Assembly (NCBI GenBank): GCA_018398585.1
Contig: JAGTTD010000006.1
Span: 3,608,501-3,672,500 of the forward strand
DNA: 64,000 nucleotides
Source of the DNA: Simmondsia chinensis
Taxonomy: Eukaryota; Streptophyta; Magnoliopsida; Caryophyllales; Simmondsiaceae
Direction: 5' to 3'
The position numbers and the translations under genes were made by a program. Every line of letters starts with the position of its first letter. The stretch's first letter is position 1. The notes below the pieces were generated by a model. That model was given only the letters and a program-made list of their open reading frames with translations, ran no database searches and had not been told where the DNA came from. Below, one piece after another: positions 41,838-51,881 of the stretch.

Positions 41838-42581
41838 ATGACAAGTACCATACCTGATCTCGAGCGTCACTACTCATATTATGACACTCGTATAGAGCGA
41901 TTGCCTGACATTTCTCACTATAATGTCAATTTTCCCAATCTTGACGTCCACATCAGCCTTATATGTCGCCAAATCATTAATGGCTGCTATGTCCCACCCT
42001 TCGTCGGCTCCACTACGGTCGTCCCGGATGAGCCTGCCAGGTGGCTCGATCTAATAAACCTATTTGGTCACCCCCAAACGGGCCTTCACTTTACAGATCA
42101 ATGCATCGCCTTTTCCAACCTTAGCTCCACCATCCATTCTGCTATCGACGCCCTTCCTAATCCACGTCTGTGTGGCATTCACTCTAGACGGAGATTGCTA
42201 TTTCAAGTTGAGATCCAACTTGTCACTACCGAGTCTGATGAGGTAAACGAGGATGAGGAAGAGGACGAGGACGACGAAGAGGACGAGGATGAGTACGAGG
42301 ATGAGGATGCGGTGGTGATCAACCAAGTTGCTAATATATTGTTCTTGGAGGCGGGCCCACCCGAGTTTGATAAGTTAGATGCGGCGGCACTTATGGCAGC
42401 TTTGAAGGAGGTAAAGGTGGCAAAGGAAGAGTGTTGTGCAGTGTGTTATAAGGAATTGACAACTGGGGAGGTGGCGATGCAACTACAATGTGGGCACGTG
42501 TTCCACGACACACGTATTTTTCGGTGGTTAAGTGGTTATAGTAGTCAATGTCCCGTTTGTCGGTTTGAGTTACCAATTTGA
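41838..42581 (+). CDS. RING-H2 family protein RH4, one zinc ligand missing
   Basis: 247 residues, single exon, start ATGACAAGTACC. The N-terminal domain aligns with RH2. The central acidic stretch is the longest of the family (about residues 134-157, almost all D and E). The C-terminal finger has C200, C203, C218, H220, H223, C238 and C241, but the sixth ligand is Arg226 (context FHDTRIF) where RH2 has Cys205 (FHHTCIF). Loss of that ligand should weaken one zinc site, so E3 activity is doubtful even though the frame is open. It could be a substrate-binding decoy or an early pseudogene. It has the TGGCGCCA site and TATA box. Confidence 0.75.
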   Translation: MTSTIPDLERHYSYYDTRIERLPDISHYNVNFPNLDVHISLICRQIINGCYVPPFVGSTTVVPDEPARWLDLINLFGHPQTGLHFTDQCIAFSNLSSTIHSAIDALPNPRLCGIHSRRRLLFQVEIQLVTTESDEVNEDEEEDEDDEEDEDEYEDEDAVVINQVANILFLEAGPPEFDKLDAAALMAALKEVKVAKEECCAVCYKELTTGEVAMQLQCGHVFHDTRIFRWLSGYSSQCPVCRFELPI

Positions 42582-43006
42582 GTTTGATTGGAATTTTTTA
42601 TTTTCTTTTCTTTTTTGGGAAACTAGTTTGAATTGGTGAATGGATATATGTTTAATGTGTAGTTTGATTTCTTTATATTTGTATTAAATATAATTTGTTA
42701 TTGTGGATATTTTTCCCCTAAGTATTCTCTGATGAAATTAGATGAATAAATTTTTTTAAAAATCCGTCATAATTCGTTGAAAAATACTAATTTGCGAATC
42801 AACATAAAGCTTGTAAGTTAAAAATAATAACGAAAGATGAATACTGTATAAATTTTCAAAAGGTATTGCTTGAAATTAAAGTCTCAATGATCTAATTAAA
42901 AAATAAATTAATAATTATACACAAATAATTGCAAGGGTTATTTATATCAAAGATTTATATAGTTTTATTGTGTCGATTTAATTATCATATATTTAATTAT
43001 GTCAAT
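42582..43006. repeat. RH4 3' flank module
   Basis: Shares GCTTGAAATTAAAGTCTCAA, TGATCTAATT and AAGGGTTATTTATATC with the RH3, RH5, RH7 and RH8 flanks. It is interrupted at 43025 by a LINE. Confidence 0.65.
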
Positions 43007-43024
43007 TTAGTTTCTATAAAAGTT

Positions 43025-43967
43025 TTTTTTTTTTTTTTGGTAATTAAAATTTCATTGATCAAAAGAGAATGTACAAATGCCCAATATATGAAGTGGACAT
43101 ATCCAAGGAACAAAACGATGCAATCCAACATCTACAAAATGTGGAAATGCATGAACATCTATACATCATCCAACTATGAGCTATGTTCTGGATACTTGGG
43201 AATTGTATCACTGTAACTATGCAAGCAATGGAGAGCTTCTTGTAACGGCATTCTTGGTTAGGGAGTCTGCTAATTGATTCGCTTCTCTCTTTTGATGTAT
43301 AATGGAGACCCAACTGAATTCTTTTCGAAGCATTGGAATTCTGTTGATAGTGATGTTCATCTTCCATGGGTGTGTATCTAAGTTATTCACCCAAGAGACT
43401 GCATTCCTTGAGTCTGATTTAATTATTAATATGTGATCTTTGATCATTTCTTGCTGCCATGAATGTTCAAGAGCTAATCTTATGGCTTCAAACTCAGCAA
43501 AGTTTGAATCCTTGATCCCAATTGGTGCAGAGAAAACACATAGAATGTTACCTCAACTATCTCTAAGGACTCCACCCACACCTGCAGCTCCAGGCTTCCC
43601 TGTTGAGGATCCATCTACATTCCACTTTAGCATTCCAATTCCTGGTGGAGACCATTGAATTTCGGATCTTGAGATCCTTTGATTCTTCCATTTTGTTACA
43701 GCCTCTATATTTGATGTAATCTGCCGGATTGAGTAAGGTAGATCTTCATTCACTGCTTTAATCCATGCTGCAACTCTGTACTTAGAGAGATCGATGATGT
43801 CTTGAGTGGATGTTTGCTTTTTGTTGAATATCATGTCATTTCTAGCTAGCCAAATGGACCAAATAACTGCAAAGAATATGATATACCAACACTTGCCTCT
43901 AAAGTTACCAGCATAAACTCCTTGCCACTGCTCAAACCATTGCTTTGTTGAAACTGAGCACACCATC
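43025..43967 (-). mobile_element. 5'-truncated LINE with RNase H domain
   Basis: Minus-strand insertion, T-run at 43023-43038, flanked by an 18 bp duplication TTAGTTTCTATAAAAGTT (43007-43024) and, with one mismatch, 43968-43985. It encodes the end of the reverse-transcriptase ORF: a zf-RVT linker (IIFFAVIWSIWLARNDMIF) and an RNase H segment (LKWNVDGSSTGKPGAAGVGG ... IIKSDSRNAVSWV ... REANQLADSLTK). A frame break separates the two RNase H parts at about 43450-43550. Confidence 0.85.
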
Positions 43968-43985
43968 TTAGTTTCTATAGAAGTT

Positions 43986-44311
43986 AGTTATATTTAATTA
44001 TCAATTTGGTCATTAAATAAAACTCAACAATGGATTTTTTAATATTTTAATCATTAGTTGGAGGCTTACTTTGTAATAACAACAATAAAAATTTTAGGTA
44101 AATATTTTGATTTCAAATTTCACAGTTGATGTCGTAAATGTCTCGTTATTTTTTTTTATTTAGTTAAGAAAGGGTCCACATAAATCTTGTATGTATTATT
44201 TTTTGTTGTTATTTTGGATGATGGAAGTAATTTTAAGTAGAAGTGACAAGTACATTGATTACAAGAAAATAACACATAATTTTGATAGAATATTTTTATA
44301 TATATTATACA
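43986..44311. repeat. Duplicated intergenic module
   Basis: Matches 30800-30990 (TGTCTCGTTATT, AAGAAAGGGTCCACATAA, GAAGTGACAAGTACATTGAT). No gene. Confidence 0.6.
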
Positions 44312-44906
44312 AATCTGGAAGGGGCCATGGGACGGGCTTGGCCAGCAAACAGGCAGGGCTGGGCCAGGCTCGGTTTTCGCCGGGGCCCAGGCCGGGCTTG
44401 GGCTTCACGTTGGCCCAGCCAGCCCGGCTTGGCTCTCTCTCCTCTTGGTTCTTTTTTTTTAATATCACAAAAATTGGATACAAAAATGATACTAGTGGGA
44501 TTTGAACCCCATACCTCTAACATATAAAGCACACCATTACCATGTAAGTTACAACTTCTTTGTGATTTTATTGGATAAAAATACAATTTAATATATTTTA
44601 CAAAAAAATTAACAAAAATTTGACACAAATATGATTCAAACCCTACACCTCTAACACGTAAGCCTTACTAATTACCATGTGAGCTCTATAAACATATATA
44701 TCTCAAAATATTTTTTACAAACAAATTATATAAGGCCCGGATGGTCAGCCCTTTTTTTTTGAGATATATATAATTTAATATTTTCTTTACCCTAATATAT
44801 CATAAAAAAGTTGTAGTTCATATAGTGAGGGCTTTGCTTAATACGCGGAAGATCTGGGGTTCGAATCGTCCCACCCTAGTGTTTTTTCACCTTAATTTTG
44901 GGGGTT
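44312..44906. mobile_element. GC-rich insertion with three tRNA-like heads
   Basis: Inserted in the module that is continuous at about 30980. It starts with a GC-rich GGGCTTGGCC/GGGCCAGGC-type block (44318-44440). Then come three B-box-like motifs: GGGGTTCAAATCCC (minus, near 44498), GGGTTTGAATCAT (minus, near 44634) and GGGGTTCGAATCG (plus, near 44858), each with an A-box-like partner, so SINE fragments. Boundaries and class are uncertain. Confidence 0.45.
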
Positions 44907-45165
44907 TATACCATATCAACATTATCCCACGAAAATCCATTGAATACCAAGTCAATTTTTCAATAGAGAGTACTGGAAAACACGGTCCAATCTCTAGCCA
45001 AGGTCGCGGCAAGTCAATCTTGAGATTGCATTAATCTCTTGTTCACTTTGTTTTCAGGTCGATCTATTGGGTTATTTTTATAATTTATTCCGTTAAATTT
45101 TATATGCATATATATCTAATCAAAAAATCTAAAATATAGTAAAACAATTATTAATATATAAAAGT
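44907..45165. repeat. Duplicated intergenic module
   Basis: Continues the module of 31000-31180 (CGAAAATCCATTGAAT, TCTTGAGATTG, GATCTATTGGGTTATTTTTA). No gene. Confidence 0.55.
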
Positions 45166-45655
45166 AAGGGCTTTATACCAAAGGTCCCTATACTTTGCTC
45201 ATTGTGTCAATTGGATCTTTGCACTTATAATTATATCAATTTACTCCCTAAACAATTAAAAAAGTGTCGATTTAGTCCTTTGGTCAATTTTAAGTTATGT
45301 TAATGACATAATTTTGAGAAGTAAAATTATGTTAGATACAACAACAATAAACCTAGTGCCTCCAAGGGCTCCAGCAAAAGCAGGGTCTGGGGAGGGTAGG
45401 CTGTTTCCGAGGACTACCAACCAAGTAAAATTATGTTAAATGCAAGTAAATTATTATAAACTCATCTGTTTACACAAATTAATCCAATTCGCGGCCGAAC
45501 TATTAAAAATTTCATTAAAAACTTAACGTAAATTTTTTTCTTAAGGAACAAATTGACACATTTTGAATTATACAAGGACTAAATTGATACAATTTAAAAT
45601 AGAATGACTAAATTGACACAATGAACAAAGTACAGGGACCTTTGGCATAAATAAT
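45166..45655. mobile_element. MITE-like inverted-repeat element, copy 2
   Basis: Arms of about 42 bp are inverted: TTATACCAAAGGTCCCTATA on the left and ACAGGGACCTTTGGCATAA on the right, both next to an ATTGTGTCAATT word. A truncated SINE is inserted at 45338. Non-coding. Confidence 0.7.
45338..45422 (-). mobile_element. 5S-SINE family, headless copy d
   Basis: 85 bp minus-strand copy inside the MITE, flanked by a 19 bp duplication AAGTAAAATTATGTTAGAT (45319-45337) and, with one mismatch, 45423-45441. It holds the TTG tail (ACAACAACAA), the GGAGCCC part and GCTGTTTCCGAGG, with the middle deleted. It starts at the CCTCGGAAACAGCC position like copy g. Confidence 0.8.
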
Positions 45656-45837
45656 CATAAAAAAATATTTAAGTAACTATTTATTCGTAAATAATTAATC
45701 CTTGTATTAAATTAAATATAAAACCTAATTATTCTAAATAAAATCTAAAATCAGAAAGAAAAGCTAAGACATGAAGAATTGTCCCGCCAATAATGTTTTT
45801 AGCATAAATACATTTGCATCTAACCCATCTAAGATGG

Positions 45838-46075
45838 TACTAACACGCAAGCACCGAATCCTATTAGAATTCTAAAGTTAAGGGTGCTTGGGCGACAGTA
45901 GTACTAAAATGAGTGACCTCTTGAGAAGTCCTCGTGTTGCACCTCTCAGATTGAGGGTAATCGGAAACGGCCTCTCTTCAAGGTAGCACCCTGAAGAGGC
46001 AAGGTTGGGTACATTCATGCCCCCTTGACCCTGCTTTGGCGGGAGCCATTGGAGCACTGGTAATGTTGTTAATTT
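45838..46075 (+). mobile_element. 5S-headed SINE, copy e (full length)
   Basis: Starts GGTACTAACACGCAAGCACC with the 5S-derived head (AAGTTAAGGGTGCTTGGGCG, ATGAGTGACCTCTTGAGAAG, TGTTGCACC), then the complete body to GGCGGGAGCC and ATGTTGTTAAT. No clear target duplication. Confidence 0.75.
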
Positions 46076-46874
46076 GAAGTGTTTTTTTAACTTACCCAAA
46101 AAAAAAAAAAAAATGGAGTGTGGCTTTTTAACTTATCAAATTAAAATTTTATTTTGGTGTGTTCTATTTTCGTTAATTTTTAATGTCCCAATAATAATGA
46201 ACTCGTGAATGTGTTAAATACTTTTTGTTAAGGGTTATTTATATTTTAGTATCCAATATTTTTTGAAAATAATAACAATTACTCTAAACTTTCTGAATTT
46301 ATAAAAATGCCCTAAATCTTAATCGTATTAATAAAAAAAACTATCTCCAGCATGACGACGTCATTTTCAGTCGACGTAACTAATGTGACAACTTTTTTAA
46401 TGCCACAATAAAATGACAAAAATACCCTTCAATATCTATATTTTTAAACAAATTAAGCAAAAACAGATAATTTCTACAAAAGGATAAGCTTCCTTTTATT
46501 ATTTCAAAAAATTAGGATGTAAATACGTAAATAAACATTTTATTAACAATGGCTAATTAATATGTACTACATTTGTTACTCTTTGGCCTATACTCAATGG
46601 CACATTTTAGAAAATTGAAATCTTAATTTTACTAATATACAATACATATATGTTAATTTCATTATGAAAACATAATATTAGGAATGTAAATTCAAAATAA
46701 ATAATAAATTAAGTTATATTCACCAAATTTCTTTTTTGAACACCAAATTTAATAAATGTCATTAAAAGAAAAATTTGGCGCCAATAATCTAATTTTTATA
46801 AATAAATATATGGCGCCATTATTTTTATTAAATATTTTAAACAAATTTTGTGCCTAATCGGCCAAATCTAAATC
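46076..46874. promoter_or_regulatory. RH5 5' flank, TATA region deleted
   Basis: Homologous to the RH4 5' flank. Two perfect palindromes TTGGCGCCAA (46775-46784) and TGGCGCCA (46811-46818). The TATA box and gene start were deleted (see RH5). 46362-46366 is the uninterrupted CATTT target of the composite element. Confidence 0.65.
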
Positions 46875-47323
46875 TAAACCTACTCGGTCACCCCCAAACG
46901 GGCCTCCACTTTAGAGATCAATGCAACGCCTATTCCAACCTCAGCTCCACCATCCTCTCTGCTATCGATGCCCTTCCTCCACCTCTGTGTGGCGTCCACT
47001 CTAAACGTCGACTGCTATTTGAAGTTGAGATCCAACTTGTCACTATTGAGATTGATGCGGAGGACGAGGATGGGTACGAGGATGGGGATGAGGATGAGTA
47101 CGAGGATGCGGATGAGGAGGTAATCAACCAGGTTGCTAACATGTTGTTCCAGGAGGCGGGCCCACCTGAGTATGATAAGCAAGACATGATGGCACTCGTG
47201 GCGGCTCTGGAGGAGGTCAAGGTGGCGAAGGAAGAGTGTTGTGTAGTGTGTTATGAGGAGTTGGCGGCTGGGGAGGCAGCGCAACGAATACAATGTGGGC
47301 ACGTGTTTCACGGCACATGTATT
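46875..47323 (+). pseudogene. RING-H2 family pseudogene RH5, both ends lost
   Basis: The middle of the gene is fused directly to its own upstream region at a TAAACCTA repeat. The TATA box, ATG and about 75 codons are gone (about 309 bp compared with RH4). The remaining frame is open: GHPQTGLHF, an acidic block DEDGYEDGDEDEYED, and the finger up to CGHVFHGTCI. The last third of the RING with the final Cys pair is replaced by unrelated sequence and the fused frame stops at 47395. It cannot form a RING. Confidence 0.85.
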
Positions 47324-47528
47324 CTCTTGCATCATGTCTTTATCAAGCATTTAAATCTTTCTTCAAACTCGAGATGTACAATACAACAACTCTAAAATTA
47401 CATCCTACATTTGGATAAAAATCTCTTTGGAATCTCTTTTTTCTAAAATTTATTATGTCAATATTTTTGAGTATTATTTTATTACTTAGATATTTAGATT
47501 TTCAATATATATAATGAACATTTACAGT
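47324..47528. repeat. RH5 3' flank
   Basis: CTTTATCAAGCATTTAAATC resembles 62160-62190 after RH8, and TTTTGAGTATTATTTTATTA continues the same flank. No gene. Confidence 0.5.
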
Positions 47529-47545
47529 ATTTACCACTCATGTAT

Positions 47546-47922
47546 ACAACAACAACAACCAAAGAGGGCACCAACACTCTGTCATCGGATCCCATTAGAA
47601 CTCCGAAGTTAAGCGTGCTTGGGTGAGAGTAGTACCAGGATGGGTGACCTCCTGCGAAGTCATCACCCTCAGGTTGGGGGCACTGGGAAACAGTCTCTCT
47701 TCAGTTAACACCCTGAAGGGGGAAGCCTGCGTACATCAGCCCTCCCAAACCCTGCGTAGGCGGGAACCCTTGAGGTACTGGATATGTTCCTTTTTTGTAT
47801 ACAACAACAACAACAACAGAAGACCAAGTGCCTCAAGGTCTTCCACCTAAGCGGGGACAAGGGGTGAATGTATGCAGCTTTATCCCTTCAAGATGTAACC
47901 CTACGAGAGGCTGTTTCCGAGG
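47546..47922 (-). mobile_element. 5S-SINE family, headless copy g (host of copy f)
   Basis: Minus-strand copy in two parts, the TTG tail (ACAACAACAAC at 47546-47559) and the body (47797-47922), starting (5') at CCTCGGAAACAGCC. It is flanked by a perfect 17 bp duplication ATTTACCACTCATGTAT (47529-47545 and 47923-47939). Copy f was inserted into its tail. Confidence 0.85.
47560..47796 (+). mobile_element. 5S-headed SINE, copy f (full length, nested)
   Basis: The best-preserved head: GGATCCCATTAGAACTCCGA, GTTAAGCGTGCTTGGGTGAG, GGATGGGTGACCTCCTG, equal to the A box, intermediate element and C box of 5S. Then the complete body and a short T-run. It is flanked by an 18 bp duplication GTATACAACAACAACAAC (47542-47559, 47797-47814) made from the tail of copy g. 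Confidence 0.9.
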
Positions 47923-47939
47923 ATTTACCACTCATGTAT

Positions 47940-48139
47940 CTCTGACTAAAATAAGACGAATTAATTTTTTTAAAATCTGTGTGGAAATCAACATAAAGTT
48001 TGTTATTTAAAAAACCAAATAACAAAATATGAAGCTTGAAATTAAAGCCTCAATGAACCAATTATAAAATAAATTAATCATATACAAATAATTTTAAGGG
48101 TTATTTAAAAATAAAGACTCATTAGTTGGTTGATATTGT
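47940..48139. repeat. RH5 3' flank continued
   Basis: GAAGCTTGAAATTAAAGCC and AAGGGTTATTT words as in other RING-H2 3' flanks. No gene. Confidence 0.5.
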
Positions 48140-48440
48140 GTCACAAAGTGGGTTTGTATTTTATCAAGAAGCTAACTATTCGAAAAGTTTAAATTGATGG
48201 GTTAAGGTCTCGATTGGTTATATAATCTAACATGTCCCCTCGCTTAAATGTTCATTGTACTTGAAGCATAGATGATGCATAGATTCACCTCATTAATATT
48301 GACGGGAGAGGCCTGTTTGGATTTGAACTCATGACCTCTTAATCGAGAAAACTCTAATACCATATCAATAAACCAATTACTCCAAAATTTTAATCCGATG
48401 ATTAAACGTATAGGGTTGGTTTTATAATCTAACACAGTTG
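48140..48440 (-). mobile_element. tRNA-derived SINE-like repeat
   Basis: Same family as the intron copies at 3670-4110: on the minus strand GGTATTAGAGTTTTC, then AGGTCATGAGTTCAAATCC and a conserved tail. The boundaries are approximate. Confidence 0.5.
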
Positions 48441-48704
48441 ATTAGTGCTGCTGAGCATGTGGCGGTTAGCATTCAATCAGATATGGTGAACATTAAACAC
48501 AATTGGGAAGGGGTAATTAGGGTTTTGGATGATGATGAAATTTTTAAAATAAGCGTTTTTGTGTGAAATATTTTTGAGGCTTTTCTTTTGGGTGAAATTT
48601 AAATTTTTGTTTCTACTTTTACTCTAAAGGAAAATTATTTTTATTTTATTCAAAATGGGACAAACTTTATTTTTTATATTTAAAAATATTTTTTCCCCTA
48701 AGCC
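48441..48704. other. Intergenic, no gene seen
   Basis: AT-rich, nothing recognised. Confidence 0.35.
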
Positions 48705-48717
48705 ATTCACCCTCAAA

Positions 48718-48877
48718 TTGCTCATTAGGGCATCAGCATAGTGGTTTGTAATGCCGGGACCCATTCGGGAGGTCCTGGGTTCGATTCCCACTTGCCTTGA
48801 TGGTGGGCCTCTTAATTGAGGCATTTAAGGGATTTACATCCCCCCGCGTCTTTATCATGATTTTAAAAAAAAAAAAA
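48718..48877 (+). mobile_element. tRNA-derived SINE with poly(A) tail
   Basis: 160 bp. A-box-like region ATCAGCATAGTGGTTTG, B box GGGTTCGATTCCCAC, body, and an A-run at the 3' end. Flanked by a perfect 13 bp duplication ATTCACCCTCAAA (48705-48717, 48878-48890). Confidence 0.85.
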
Positions 48878-48963
48878 ATTCACCCTCAAACTTTGAAGGG
48901 ATTTTTTATATAAACATTTTTGGTATAGTCAAAATAAATAAATAAAATGACAAAATTATGTTT

Positions 48964-50292
48964 AGAATAATTTACAAGAAATCACAGGTCTTTTGATTCA
49001 ATAATAGAAAACTCTCCATATTAATAAAACTACTTACTAAAGCCCATTAATTTTAAAATTTATCACTTTGCTCCCATACAATGCCTTTTTGACCATTTTG
49101 CCCCTCAAATTAAATAAGGCAAAGTGTTTGCTTTTATTTTTAAGTGGAAAGTTTTATATTTTTAGGAAAAAATGAGGATTTTTTTTATATTTTTTTAAAA
49201 AAGGGTTTCTATATTTATAAATATTATTATTTTAATCAATTATAATAATGACATTATACGGTTAAAAAATTAAAAAAATATTTTTAAATTTTCATAAAAC
49301 ATATTACAAAATAAAATATAATATTGATTATTTAAAATAATTTCAAAATTAGATTAATAGATTTGAAACTAAACAAAAGTAAAAAATTAAAAAAATATAA
49401 AAAATAATTTTTGAAAAATATAGCAATATTTTTTAAATATTGATAAAATTAGAATAATAAATTTAAAATTAAAAAAGTGTACGAACTAAAATTTAGGAAT
49501 TTTCTACTTTTAGTTAGAAATAAGGATTTTATATATTTAGGCCAAAAGATAGGAGCCCTATGTTGTCCCACAAAATATAAGAAAAATTTATATTATTTAT
49601 ATAAATATAATTATATAAATTAATAATAATAATGATTTGATTAAATAAATTAAAAATAGTAATGACATTATAAATTTAGAAGATAATAAATTTTTTTTAA
49701 TTAAAAAAATTACTATAAGATAACATGTAATAATTATTGGTCAAAAGTAAATTTTAAATTATGTTTACAAATTTAAAATTAAAAAATGGATAATAATAAA
49801 AATTTAGAAATAAATTATGCAAAAAAATTTTTAAGATAATTTTAAAATATTATTATATTTTTTTAAACTTTTTTCAAAAAATTATTTTTGTATTATTTAT
49901 TTCAAATTTTAATTTATGGGTCTAATTTAAAATTATTTAAAACAAAGAAATTATAATTTATCTCATAATATATTTTATAAAATTTATAAAATATTTTTTA
50001 TCTTCTAAACTTGTAATTTTATTAGTATAATTAATTAAAATAATTATATTTTTATAAATATAGAAAACCCCCTTATTTTTTGGCTAACCTAAAAATTCCT
50101 AATTTTTATCTAAAAACATAAAATCCCTTTATAAAAAAAAAACTAAACCCTTAACCCCTCACTTTTGAAGAGCAAAATAGTTATAAAAAGTTGAATGGGG
50201 TAAAGTGATGAATTTTTAAATGTGAGAGGGTTTAGCGAGTGATTATCTATTATTGAAACAAAAGATAAAATGATTTTCTGTGATTTATCCTT
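48964..50292. mobile_element. Large AT-rich foldback element, 1.3 kb
   Basis: The left arm (48964-49300) and the right arm (about 50000-50292) are inverted: the left has AATCACAGGTCTTTTGATTC and TTCAATAATAGA, the right has TCTATTATTGAAACAAAAGA and TGATTTTCTGTGATT. The interior is AT-rich with further inverted pieces. Paralogous DNA at 15535-15545 joins ATTATGTTT directly to ...TATAG, showing the unoccupied site. No coding. Confidence 0.65.
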
Positions 50293-51190
50293 TTATTTAT
50301 ATAGCTAAAACCTTTGTTATTTCTCAAATAATAACATGAGATTTTTTTATTTTTCGTTAAATAATTTGATGTGTTTTTTTAACTTAGAAAAAAAAAAAAA
50401 ATAAATAAGTGTTATTAAATCTTGAAGTGCTTTACTTTTGTCAACATTAAGGGTTTCAATTATAGAAAAATTATCATTTCGGTACCATAAGATTTTGGCA
50501 GTTTATTGTATAGATATTCAAACGTTTCAATATATACAAGTATTCTTAAGATCTAAAAATTTTATCACTTAAACACCTTGAAAATTTAAAGTTTTATCAC
50601 TTAACCACCTTGATAGATTTTTTATCTAAAAATATTGACACGATATATGATTATGATAATACTTTGGTAGTTTACATCACACTTCGATGAAAGTTTTGTC
50701 GTAAATCTTTGAATCGCTACCAAAAACGTTGACATGACTTTTGTAAATTAGTATAATCATGTACTAAATATTTTTATTTTATATAAAATAAATCAAATTT
50801 GTACAAAAATTCATTAAACTATGACATAAGATATCTATGTGATATAAAATTTAAACCTCAAAGTACCTCATTGTATATGTGAAATGTCGAAATACCCACG
50901 TGATAAATATTAAAAATTTAGGATACTAAACTGATAATTTTCCTTAATTTTAAATATTTTAATAATAGTTAATAAAAATATCTCTTTGTAATGAGAAAAT
51001 AAAAATAATTTCAAAAGAAGAATATGGCGCCACTAATGCAATTTTTCTTAAATAAAACATATGGCGCCATAATATTTCGTGCATAATTTGCCAAATTTAA
51101 ATCTATAAATATGTAAAGACCCCCACCCATACCCCATATACAAACTCCAAAGAATTCATCATTCTAAGAAAGTTAAAAAATTTAGTGTTA
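50293..51190. promoter_or_regulatory. RH6 5' flank and promoter
   Basis: 50293-50390 is the Helitron empty-site module. 50449-50960 is duplicated at 52725-53240 upstream of RH7. The promoter has TGGCGCCA at 51025-51032 and 51062-51069 (37 bp apart) and a TATA box CTATAAATATG (51103-51113), about 87 bp before the ATG. Confidence 0.7.
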
Positions 51191-51881
51191 ATGGCAATTC
51201 CCGATCCCGGTCCTCTCTATTCATATTGCATCATCTGTACAGAGCGTTTACCTAACATCTCTCATGATAATGTCAACTTTCCCAACTTGACGTTCACATC
51301 AGCCTCATATACCGCAATACCATCAACGACCGCTACGTCCCCATATTCACCGGCACCGCTAGAGTCATCCCAAATGAACCTGTCACGTGGTTCTTCTATT
51401 AAACCTACTCACTGACCCTCACATGGGCCTCCACTTTGGAAATTGTTACAACGCTTTTCACAACATCAGCTCCCGCATCTTCGATGCTATTGCCAACCTT
51501 CCTCCACCGTTGCGTGGCGTCCACCCTAGACTCCGATTGCGATTTCAAGTCGTGATTGACCTTGTGACTATCGAATCAAATGAGGAAGATGAGGATGAGA
51601 ATGAGAATGTGGAGGAAATTAACCAAGTTATTGAACTAGCTTTTCAAGAGGCAGGCCCATCTGAGTATGATACGCCAAACAATGTGGTGCTCAAGGTGGC
51701 TTTTGAGGAGATTAAGGTGGTGAAGGAAGAGTATTGTGTAGTGTGTTATGACGAATTGACGGTTGGGCAGGAAGCGAAGAGACTACAATGTGGACACGTG
51801 TTTCACTAAGTGTGCATTTTCAAGTGGTTAAGCGATTATAGTCGTCGATGTCCTGTTTGCCGATTTGAGTTACCAATTTGA
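51191..51881 (+). pseudogene. RING-H2 family pseudogene RH6
   Basis: ATG at 51191. Six bases are missing after the start compared with RH7. A one-base deletion in AACTTGACGTTCAC (relatives CCTTGAC) shifts the N-terminal frame near 51288. The second half is open from about 51387 and has the acidic block and CVVCYDEL, but TAA follows VFH (TTTCACTAAGTGTGC, near 51807), and beyond it the finger continues to FELPI. The last two Cys codons remain readable. Otherwise close to RH7 and RH3. Confidence 0.85.

Noticed and set aside
44312..44630. Short frames over the GC-rich block as genes
   Set aside because: Overlapping frames on both strands with low-complexity composition and no start context.
46850..47395. 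A 181-codon gene starting upstream of the RH5 remnant
   Set aside because: Its first codons are RH upstream DNA fused by a deletion and start at a GTG. The 3' end of the RING is lost. It is a pseudogene.
47580..47680. A functional 5S rRNA gene
   Set aside because: The first about 10 bases of 5S are missing, the 3' end runs into the SINE body without a T terminator, and the unit is flanked by a target duplication. It is also single, not in a tandem 5S array.
48718..48800. A functional tRNA gene
   Set aside because: It has A- and B-box-like words but no foldable acceptor stem, and it ends in a poly(A) tail with a target duplication, so it is a SINE.
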